From CAYONZ01 sp964405465 (lineage in GTDB: Bacteria > Bdellovibrionota > Bdellovibrionia > Bdellovibrionales > JAMPXM01), in the NCBI GenBank assembly GCA_964405465.1, contig CAYONZ010000099.1, positions 1 to 5,061 of the forward strand: DNA of 5,061 nucleotides, given 5' to 3'. Below the pieces are notes generated by a model. It was not told where the DNA came from. It ran no database searches and saw only the letters and a program-made list of their open reading frames with translations. Of the stretch, positions 1 to 5,061 are shown piece by piece (the first letter of the stretch is position 1; every line of letters begins with the position of its first letter). The translations under genes and the position numbers were made by a program.

Positions 1-2005
1 AGTCCGTTCCATCCAGTATCAGACTACCAAGCACATTGATTTTGGTTTCGGCTGGGTAGAATTGCCCAGAGGCTCCATCCAAATCATAACGTCTCCACGG
101 AAAACTCGGTGCAGAGGTCCCATAAAAGAATGGCCAAATCGAAGCCGTGCTGTCATCGATCTGCGACGTCAACCCCACCAACACCGGGCCATCTGCAGCG
201 ATTTCAAGATTGTAGAAACTGGTATCATAACCTCGCAAATGAATAGGTTTGATATTTCCGCATAATTCGTTCTCGGGACAAACGCCAATGCTGCCACTCG
301 AAAGGTCTGGGTAGTATTTTAAGTTAAAGCGATTACCAGCCAAAGTCTTTCCGAGAACAACTTTGCCGTTACCGTGCTTGAATGAATTACCGTTTTGATA
401 GAAATGCGACGCCACATAGGTAGAACCACTTGAGGCCGTGAACACCCCAGCATGCACCAACAAAGACCCCACAATATTGAGTACACCACTTTGCCCTTTG
501 TACTCGCCCCCGGCCATGACAAAAGAACCTTTCTTTTTCACAGCCTTTGGAGTACCTGCTGATCCGCCGGTCAACCAACCCGATGAATTGCAAATTTCTG
601 AATACCCTGGAAACACATCGACATAGGCATCACCACAATGAAAGGTCCCAGAAAATACAGGCATCGTTCGATCATCGAAATAGTTTTTCGCTAGGAGTGC
701 CGTATCTTGGCCGACATTTAGTGTTGCAGAATTATCATGAACTAAAAGTCCCATAAAACCATCAGCAACATAGACCGATGCCACCGACATCGTCTGATCA
801 ATATGAGCTTCACAATGATCCGTACAGGTTTCATCAAAAAGCATCGCCATATTGGCGATGTCTGTCATGCTCTGATTATGCAGGCATTTTTGTGCATCTA
901 AATCAACAACACCACACCAGTTTTGAACCGTCGACCAATTTTGATCGGAGCCCTCCCCAGTCCAAGTGTAAGGTGTCATGACTTTCACATAGGCTGTCGC
1001 AACGTTGACGTTACCCAATTCATCTTCAACCGTGTACTTAAATGAATCCATCCCAGTAAAGCCGGCCGGGGGAGTGTACCTCACCGTCTTACTGTCCACC
1101 TTGGTCAGTGTGCCACCCTTACTAGCTCCACTGAGTGATTTAATTGAAAGATCCGTCCCACTATCAGAGGTGTCGTTCGAAACCAAATTAAAGCTCACAG
1201 CATCACCCGTATTGGTCAACACGATATCACTGTGTGCGATGGGTCCATCGATATGGGTCGGCGGCGGAGTCATCGCAAAATTGAACGAGTCGCTGCGTCC
1301 TTTAAATAGAGTGGCATCCTTAAACTTTACTTTGAAGGTCGCCTGAATCTCAACTTCAGGAAATTGACCATTGATCTCGCACTTCGTTGTGTCTGATGTG
1401 TCAGCATTACAAACCGGCTTCCAAGTGACCTCATAGCGATAGGGACAACTATTATTTCCATTTGCAGCATCAAACCCCTTACAAGGCCCACCAACATCAG
1501 AAAAGCCAGAGGTCGCATCCGAAGGATCATAGAGCACATTGCCATTGAGATCCACTAACGTTAACGTGTACCCGGCCTCAGAAATCACACACGGCGTGGT
1601 CACTTTTTTCATACATTGCAAAGCCGGGTTTACGGTGGCACTTGATTTGCTGATGACATTGCTCCACTCGCGAGGAGACATCAGTGTGTAAATTAAATTT
1701 GTTTTGGCCTCTAATGCTCCGCTTTTAATTTTTTGATCGTGTTGAAACGTCAATTGCATTTGGGTCATAGTTGCAATCGCCAAAACCGAAATCGTGAAGA
1801 TTCCAGCAGAGATAATCACCTCGATGAGTGTGAATCCATTTTGGTTTTGTGTCTGCAGCTGCGATCTATAAATAGATTTTGTTTTAAAGCTCAAATGACT
1901 CGCCAGAAGACCGCTGAACAAATAACGGTAGAGAGCATTTAGCGCATTGAAATTAAAACGCTGATCATAAAATCGAGTAAACAAAAACCGTACAAGACTT
2001 CTCAC
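1..2005 (-). CDS. Large prepilin-like surface protein with Ig/cadherin-like and beta-solenoid modules (3' end cut off by window)
   Basis: The frame is open from a GTG at 2005 to the window edge, giving 668 visible residues with the C-terminus missing. Residues 57-62 read G/FTLIE, the type IV prepilin peptidase site with Glu at mature position 5. A hydrophobic helix follows to about residue 80. Residues 81-245 form a Cys-containing region of unknown fold. Residues about 250-343 resemble a cadherin/Ig-like module (VSNDTSDSG, then YTPPAGFTGMDSFKYTVED). Residues 346-363 read YTWTG...NWSTVQNW, a motif that often precedes beta-solenoid stretches in large secreted proteins. The remainder is Gly/Ser/Asn-rich and beta-like, with FKHGNGKVVLG (542-552) and FYNLEI (597-602) resembling such repeats. 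There are 14 cysteines. By family knowledge, prepilin-like proteins are cleaved at the inner membrane and assembled by type IV pilus or type II secretion machinery. The adhesin role is inferred. The in-frame stop upstream and the Shine-Dalgarno sequence favour the GTG start. Confidence 0.88.
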   Translation of the reverse strand, partial: MRSLVRFLFTRFYDQRFNFNALNALYRYLFSGLLASHLSFKTKSIYRSQLQTQNQNGFTLIEVIISAGIFTISVLAIATMTQMQLTFQHDQKIKSGALEAKTNLIYTLMSPREWSNVISKSSATVNPALQCMKKVTTPCVISEAGYTLTLVDLNGNVLYDPSDATSGFSDVGGPCKGFDAANGNNSCPYRYEVTWKPVCNADTSDTTKCEINGQFPEVEIQATFKVKFKDATLFKGRSDSFNFAMTPPPTHIDGPIAHSDIVLTNTGDAVSFNLVSNDTSDSGTDLSIKSLSGASKGGTLTKVDSKTVRYTPPAGFTGMDSFKYTVEDELGNVNVATAYVKVMTPYTWTGEGSDQNWSTVQNWCGVVDLDAQKCLHNQSMTDIANMAMLFDETCTDHCEAHIDQTMSVASVYVADGFMGLLVHDNSATLNVGQDTALLAKNYFDDRTMPVFSGTFHCGDAYVDVFPGYSEICNSSGWLTGGSAGTPKAVKKKGSFVMAGGEYKGQSGVLNIVGSLLVHAGVFTASSGSTYVASHFYQNGNSFKHGNGKVVLGKTLAGNRFNLKYYPDLSSGSIGVCPENELCGNIKPIHLRGYDTSFYNLEIAADGPVLVGLTSQIDDSTASIWPFFYGTSAPSFPWRRYDLDGASGQFYPAETKINVLGSLILDGTD

Positions 2006-2008
2006 GCC

Positions 2009-2015
2009 TCACCTC
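2009..2015 (-). promoter_or_regulatory. Ribosome binding site fixing the GTG start of the prepilin-like gene
   Basis: On the minus strand GAGGTGA is a seven-base match to the complement of the 16S rRNA 3' end (UCACCUC). Six bases lie between its GAGG core and the GTG at 2005-2003. There is no in-frame ATG between the upstream stop and the GFTLIE motif, so a non-ATG start is required. This is the best-supported one. Confidence 0.7.
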
Positions 2016-2363
2016 ACTGCACACACGTCCAAAAATGCGAGATCGAACAAAATCCAAAAGAATGTCTATTAATCGGACGAAGGTCGAGGAAGGTTAAGAA
2101 ATATTAATGCAATCTTGTGCCTTATTTTGAGACCGCAACTCAGAGAGCTCTTCCAGGACACCCCCAAAAACCAGGCCAAGACTCAAGCAAGACTCGTCCA
2201 AATTTTAAACAACCTTGCAGAGTTTTCTGTTGAATCAAAAGGACACACCGCTCAGCTCGGTCTCATTGCCTTCCGCATACACTAAGTATGAACCCAGATG
2301 GCACTCGTTTCGCACTTCTTACTGAGTCCACAAAAGAGTTGAACTCAAACAGATAGATCGTTC
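2016..2363. other. Divergent intergenic region, no gene found
   Basis: This stretch separates the two divergently transcribed units and must carry their promoters if both are transcribed from here. I see no convincing sigma-70 -35/-10 pair on either strand. The AT-rich patch around 2095-2112 holds a TAATAT hexamer on the minus strand (2101-2106) that could serve as a -10, but no good -35 is positioned for it. Small candidate operators are a GAAGGT direct repeat with 10-base period (2079-2094), an AGAGCTCT palindrome (2144-2151) and a GAGTT-G-AACTC palindrome (2336-2346). No RNA gene or intrinsic terminator is evident. Only very short open frames without ribosome binding sites are present. Confidence 0.6.
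2336..2346. promoter_or_regulatory. Small palindrome upstream of the three-gene operon (possible operator)
   Basis: GAGTT-G-AACTC is a perfect inverted repeat with five-base arms and one central base. It ends 17 bases before the operon's Shine-Dalgarno sequence. A related TTGA-A-TCAA palindrome lies at 2230-2238. The arms are short enough to arise by chance, and no known regulator site is recognised. Confidence 0.2.
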
Positions 2364-2369
2364 AAGGAG
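2364..2369 (+). promoter_or_regulatory. Ribosome binding site of the first operon gene
   Basis: AAGGAG is followed by five bases and then ATG at 2375. This spacing decides the start: an in-frame GTG at 2369 would overlap the Shine-Dalgarno sequence itself and is therefore unlikely to be used, although it would add only two residues. Confidence 0.8.
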
Positions 2370-2374
2370 TGCTG

Positions 2375-3316
2375 ATGAATCCCTCACGCCAGATCCAAGT
2401 TTTTGCGACCACCCTCACCATTTTTGTAGCAGGGTTCACGCAAGCAGCAGCAGCAGCAACACCGCCACCCGCGGTGGCAAAGATCGAACCGCCACCCGCG
2501 GTGGCAAAAACCAGAACGAAGGAAGCGGCTACCACAAACAAACCGGTGGCTGAAGAAAACTCTTCGAACAAATCCCAGGTTGAATCAGAGGCTATGAATC
2601 AAACGCTTGCCAATATCTTTAAAGCGATGAGCCGCTCATCAATCAATTTCAGTTTTGACGGCGCCGTTATTCAAGCGCCCAATCCAGACCAGGATGCCAC
2701 CACCGAAATAATTAACCTCGAAAGCCAAGCCTATTTCAGCTTTTCATCCGAAATCGTCCAAGATTTGATCTCTAGCGCCCCTTCGAAACCACAGAGTGAA
2801 ACAGAGAAACAGTTGATCCCGAAATTACACCTTGCCACCCAAGACATGTTGGTTGTCTTTGATTATAAGAACATTCAGGGCAATCAAAAAGTGCATGTCG
2901 ATTTTCTGAATGCAAAAAAACCAGACCGCAACAAACCTATCGCGTTGCTTGTCACTGTTGCTAACCAACTCAATAACTCACTTATTGCTCTTCGCCTTCA
3001 CTCCATTGACCTCACTCTGACTCGAGCTCCAGAGAATAAAAATAAAATCTTAGTCAATGGCCAGTGCCAATCTGACAAAACCGTTTTTGACTTTTTTAGC
3101 AATTCTGAAAAGACAATCAACATGCTCTGCCAATTCAAAGGATTTTATCAATTAGCAGAAAGTAGTAGAAATCAAAGTGACAATTCGAGACCAACAATTA
3201 ATGGCGCAGCAAAAGACAAGGACTCCTACAATATCGCGATCAAGTATGTAGACAAACCCACAGAAATAGTTCCTCCTGTGAAAAATCCGCCAGAGACAAG
3301 ACGTTCTGCCAAATGA
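2375..3316 (+). CDS. Exported protein of unknown function with Pro/Ala/Lys-rich linker (first gene of operon)
   Basis: This gene encodes 313 residues from ATG 2375. Residues 1-28 look like a Sec signal peptide: one Arg near the start, a hydrophobic core (FATTLTIFVAGF) and a run of alanines ending near residue 28. Residues 29 to about 65 form a low-complexity linker with PPPAVAK twice, reminiscent of periplasm-spanning spacers. A folded region of about residues 70-290 alternates beta-like hydrophobic stretches (LVVFDYKN, ALLVTVANQL, LIALRLHSIDLTL). It contains the only two cysteines, C231 and C252, which could form a disulfide. The C-terminus is polar and Pro/Arg/Lys-rich. I recognise no family or catalytic motif. 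A periplasmic or cell-surface location is inferred from the signal. The stop codon overlaps the next start as ATGA, so it is probably co-transcribed and translationally coupled with the two genes downstream. Confidence 0.85.
   Translation: MNPSRQIQVFATTLTIFVAGFTQAAAAATPPPAVAKIEPPPAVAKTRTKEAATTNKPVAEENSSNKSQVESEAMNQTLANIFKAMSRSSINFSFDGAVIQAPNPDQDATTEIINLESQAYFSFSSEIVQDLISSAPSKPQSETEKQLIPKLHLATQDMLVVFDYKNIQGNQKVHVDFLNAKKPDRNKPIALLVTVANQLNNSLIALRLHSIDLTLTRAPENKNKILVNGQCQSDKTVFDFFSNSEKTINMLCQFKGFYQLAESSRNQSDNSRPTINGAAKDKDSYNIAIKYVDKPTEIVPPVKNPPETRRSAK
2444..2458 (+). repeat. (GCA)5 trinucleotide repeat in the signal peptide region
   Basis: Five consecutive GCA codons encode Ala-Ala-Ala-Ala-Ala around the predicted signal peptidase site of the first operon gene. 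Length change in steps of three would keep the frame and only alter the alanine run. Confidence 0.8.
2461..2508 (+). repeat. Two copies of a 27-base-period tandem repeat, each holding a small hairpin
   Basis: The 21-base segments at 2461-2481 and 2488-2508 are identical and sit at a 27-base period, so the repeat is in frame and encodes PPPAVAK twice. Each copy contains the inverted repeat GCCACC-CGC-GGTGGC (2464-2478 and 2491-2505), able to form a six-pair GC-rich hairpin in mRNA or single-stranded DNA. The lack of divergence between copies suggests a recent duplication. Confidence 0.85.
3313..3316 (+). promoter_or_regulatory. ATGA stop/start overlap (translational coupling, genes 1-2)
   Basis: The TGA stop of the first operon gene and the ATG start of the second share the four bases ATGA. 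No clear Shine-Dalgarno sequence precedes this ATG. Such overlaps are a known mark of termination-reinitiation coupling. Confidence 0.75.
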
Positions 3317-4194
3317 GCAAGCTAACCTTGCCGGTGATACTGGCGTTCTCACTCGCCAGCGCATCTTTTGCAGAATCGGAAACGATGAACCAAAGTCGCA
3401 TTACTGCAACGGTCAATACGACTGTGACTTCCACGGCTGCAGCTGGGGTTTCTGCCCCAACACCAAAATCTCTATCCCAACCGAAGTGGTATCATTGGCT
3501 TTATAAGGTGCTCGCTGATGACACAGATCGATCGCTTCAAAAAAATGGACTCTTCGCAAAAGCATGCACCGTGATCACTGATCTACCAGCAATAACAAAA
3601 TCATCAAAAGCAGAAAGCTCTTATGCTGGGGTGGCTCCTTGCTTGGTCGACCTTTTTTTGGCCTCAATGAAAACAGATCAACCTGCCGGAAAGATCACAG
3701 CGTGGTTTGCGATTGAAGGCGATCGTCTTGTGCAAGCTGAAATCTTTTGGCGTCCCGAACCAGGAGGATGGATTCGCCAAATCAAAACCATCTTGAACTT
3801 GCAGTTTGAAGACACCCTTTACTGGACACAAAACCTTTTTGCCATGAAGCCAAATCTACAGCAGGTAGACCCAAAAGAAAATTTGATTGGAAGTCTCCAT
3901 GTTCAGTTCGCAAACGATCCAGAGGGACTAAGAAGTCTTTTTCTCGCACTCAATCCACCACTTCGGCTTCGCGATACTCCACAAAGCGTTTCTCTCAATA
4001 TGAAAGCCGTAGGTCGCAAAAACGGCTACCTCGAATACGATCTGCAACTCACCATGGGATATCAAAATCCTATGCGGGCACTCACCATGATTCATGCAAA
4101 GACCAATATCAACCTCACACGCATGAGAAGACGCTTTCAAATTTCCGGGCAACAAATTGGAACACGCTCAATTGAACGAGATGAGATCAGATGA
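3313..4194 (+). CDS. Exported protein of unknown function (second gene of operon)
   Basis: This gene encodes 293 residues. The ATG overlaps the upstream stop as ATGA. There is no clear Shine-Dalgarno sequence before it, so translation probably depends on ribosomes finishing the upstream gene. Residues 1-20 form a compact signal peptide (MSKLTLPVILAFSLASASFA) with a likely cut after Ala20. Residues 21-55 are a Thr/Ser/Ala-rich, probably disordered segment. A folded domain follows from about residue 56 to 293, with aromatic-rich stretches (KWYHWLYKVLADD, ITAWFAIEGDRLVQAEIFWRPEPGG, LQFEDTLYWTQNLF) and beta-like segments toward the end (VSLNMKAVG, YLEYDLQLTMGY). C85 and C110 are the only cysteines and could pair. 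The C-terminus is strongly basic (TRMRRRF at 269-275). No family or active-site motif is recognised. A periplasmic or secreted location is inferred from the signal, and a shared role with its neighbours from the overlaps. Confidence 0.85.
   Translation: MSKLTLPVILAFSLASASFAESETMNQSRITATVNTTVTSTAAAGVSAPTPKSLSQPKWYHWLYKVLADDTDRSLQKNGLFAKACTVITDLPAITKSSKAESSYAGVAPCLVDLFLASMKTDQPAGKITAWFAIEGDRLVQAEIFWRPEPGGWIRQIKTILNLQFEDTLYWTQNLFAMKPNLQQVDPKENLIGSLHVQFANDPEGLRSLFLALNPPLRLRDTPQSVSLNMKAVGRKNGYLEYDLQLTMGYQNPMRALTMIHAKTNINLTRMRRRFQISGQQIGTRSIERDEIR
4191..4194 (+). promoter_or_regulatory. ATGA stop/start overlap (translational coupling, genes 2-3)
   Basis: The second operon gene ends and the third begins on the same four bases ATGA, repeating the arrangement at 3313-3316. 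Only a weak GAGATGAG stretch upstream could act as a Shine-Dalgarno sequence, so coupled translation is likely. Confidence 0.75.
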
Positions 4195-5006
4195 AAAGAA
4201 ACCAAAAACTTAAGACATATATTTCTAGAGTTTTAACCATTGCCCTTTACTCACTAGTGGCCGGCCTGCTAGCGAGCTCTTTGCTTGCAGCAAATGCCCA
4301 GGCCGCCTGCGTGCAACCCAACGATCTCAATCGATTGACGACGAATGCACTCCACTATTTTCGCGATCGAGATCGGTATTTTCCAAACACACTTCTTATT
4401 CAGTCCAACCTTGAAGGAAATATTTCTTCTTCTTCCGAGACCATCGGTTTTGAAAACACCAAACACAATCAGTCCCCCACATCGCAAACACAAGTTTCAA
4501 CTCATGGTGAACTCGAGGCCATCTATCGACCCATTAAATCTGGATACTATTCTTTGCTGCCCATTCCAGCTTTAGGTTTTGAACTCAGTCGCAATGATAG
4601 TTTGATTTATGTCTGCGCACATCTCGAGGCCGAGGTCGAAAACTCCCAAGTGGTGATCTACTTTTTGCGAGGGCACAAACTCGATGGCTTTCGTGTCAGC
4701 AATATGATCAGTGATCTTTTGTATGGCGAAAAGATTTCGGTGCAGCCCATGTCCCTCAGCCTTTTAGGCGCCGAAACTCTCAATGACGGGATCTTCAATA
4801 GTAAAAGTCTTGGAATTTTCAAACTCTTGAGTCTGCCTCTTTTACCCTATGACATGGTTCAAAAATTCTCGACCGAACTCATCAGCAGCTTCACTAAACT
4901 CGGCGTCGAACGCATCACTATTCGAGCCCACGCTCTCGAACTTGCAACCGGGGTAGACCTGCAAAATCCAAATGAAGCACTCATTCGAAAGACTATAGAA
5001 TTCTAG
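4191..5006 (+). CDS. Exported protein of unknown function (third gene of operon)
   Basis: This gene encodes 271 residues and starts within the ATGA overlap. Residues 1-38 form a long signal peptide with a basic start (MKRNQKLK), a hydrophobic core (VLTIALYSLVAGLLASSLLAA) and an AQA/A cleavage site. The mature protein would begin Ala-Cys. The residues before that Cys (Gln-Ala-Ala) do not make a good lipobox, so a lipoprotein is less likely. Residues 40-70 look helical, about 75-105 are Ser/Thr/Asn-rich and probably a loop, and 105-250 mix beta-like strands (SLIYVCAHLEAEVE, QVVIYFLRGHKLDGF, ERITIRAHALELATG) with a Leu-rich helical part (208-222). The only cysteines are C40 and C142. The last residue is Phe, but there is no clear outer-membrane barrel pattern. 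No family is recognised. It is the last visible gene of the operon. No terminator follows within 55 bases, so the operon could continue past the window. Confidence 0.85.
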   Translation: MKRNQKLKTYISRVLTIALYSLVAGLLASSLLAANAQAACVQPNDLNRLTTNALHYFRDRDRYFPNTLLIQSNLEGNISSSSETIGFENTKHNQSPTSQTQVSTHGELEAIYRPIKSGYYSLLPIPALGFELSRNDSLIYVCAHLEAEVENSQVVIYFLRGHKLDGFRVSNMISDLLYGEKISVQPMSLSLLGAETLNDGIFNSKSLGIFKLLSLPLLPYDMVQKFSTELISSFTKLGVERITIRAHALELATGVDLQNPNEALIRKTIEF

Positions 5007-5061
5007 GGGTCTCTAACAAATCGTGGGGTGCCGCAAATTGTATTCGTTTATGATGAGATAA
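5007..5061 (+). other. Short tail after the operon, no feature seen
   Basis: These 55 bases show no hairpin followed by a T-run and no gene. The terminal ATGATGAGATAA is a start codon followed almost at once by a stop. It may lie in the leader of a gene beyond the window. Confidence 0.5.

Noticed and set aside
1005..1346. 113-codon plus-strand open frame opposite the large minus-strand gene
   Set aside because: It lies entirely antisense to the Ig/cadherin-like part of a well-supported reading frame and looks like a composition shadow.
2108..2121. Sigma-54-like element on the minus strand (GGCAC-AAGA-TTGCA) upstream of the prepilin-like gene
   Set aside because: Sequence identity to the -24/-12 consensus is tempting, since pilin genes often use sigma-54. 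However, only nine bases separate GG and GC where ten are needed, and one-base changes usually abolish activity.
2288..2356. 22-codon plus-strand open frame in the intergenic region (possible leader peptide)
   Set aside because: No Shine-Dalgarno sequence precedes its ATG, it has no regulatory codon run, and no attenuator structure follows.
2375..3316. TonB-like protein suggested by the Pro/Ala/Lys-rich linker
   Set aside because: The N-terminus looks like a cleavable signal, not a TonB anchor, and no TonB C-terminal motif is visible. The linker alone is not diagnostic.
4191..4310. Lipoprotein signal in the third operon gene (Cys at residue 40)
   Set aside because: The residues before Cys are Gln-Ala-Ala, lacking the aliphatic residue expected at -3. 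An AQA/A signal peptidase I site fits better.
4977..5006. Outer-membrane beta-signal at the C-terminal Phe of the third operon protein
   Set aside because: The terminal Phe is present but the alternating hydrophobic pattern is broken by Lys at -5, and the protein lacks clear repeating amphipathic strands.
5050..5061. ATGATG at the window's right edge as a gene start
   Set aside because: It is followed by AGA and an in-frame TAA, and no Shine-Dalgarno sequence precedes it.

Overview
This 5,061-base window has moderate GC content and is consistent with a Gram-negative bacterium. It holds one large minus-strand gene (partial, running off the left edge), a divergent intergenic region of about 360 bases, and a tightly packed plus-strand cluster of three genes. 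All four gene products look exported. The combination of a giant prepilin-like surface protein with poorly conserved secreted proteins fits Bdellovibrionota or another deltaproteobacterial-type lineage. That placement is an inference from style; there is no rRNA, tRNA or housekeeping gene to anchor it.

Left part (1-2005, minus strand): an uninterrupted reading frame of 668 visible codons. It starts at a GTG with a strong Shine-Dalgarno sequence and has no stop before the window edge. It carries a type IV prepilin processing motif (G/FTLIEV), a cadherin/Ig-like beta-sandwich module, a WTG...NWST...NW motif and a beta-rich, probably beta-solenoid, tail. I read it as a pilin-like or pseudopilin-anchored surface adhesin. 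It is not a standard 15-20 kDa pilin.

Middle (2006-2374): a non-coding divergent intergenic region. It holds the Shine-Dalgarno sequences of both flanking transcription units, a few weak operator-like repeats and no convincing promoter.

Right part (2375-5006, plus strand): three consecutive genes of 313, 293 and 271 codons, joined by two identical 4-base ATGA stop/start overlaps. Each encodes a protein with an N-terminal signal peptide and exactly two cysteines outside that signal. I recognise no family for any of them. The overlaps indicate one translationally coupled operon, so the products probably work together in the periplasm, at the outer membrane or outside the cell. The first carries a Pro/Ala/Lys-rich linker built partly from a 27-base tandem repeat. 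The last 55 bases (5007-5061) hold no gene and no terminator that I can see.

The best candidate for something undescribed is this operon of three exported unknowns lying head-to-head with a multidomain prepilin-like adhesin. A functional link between the two units is conjecture.
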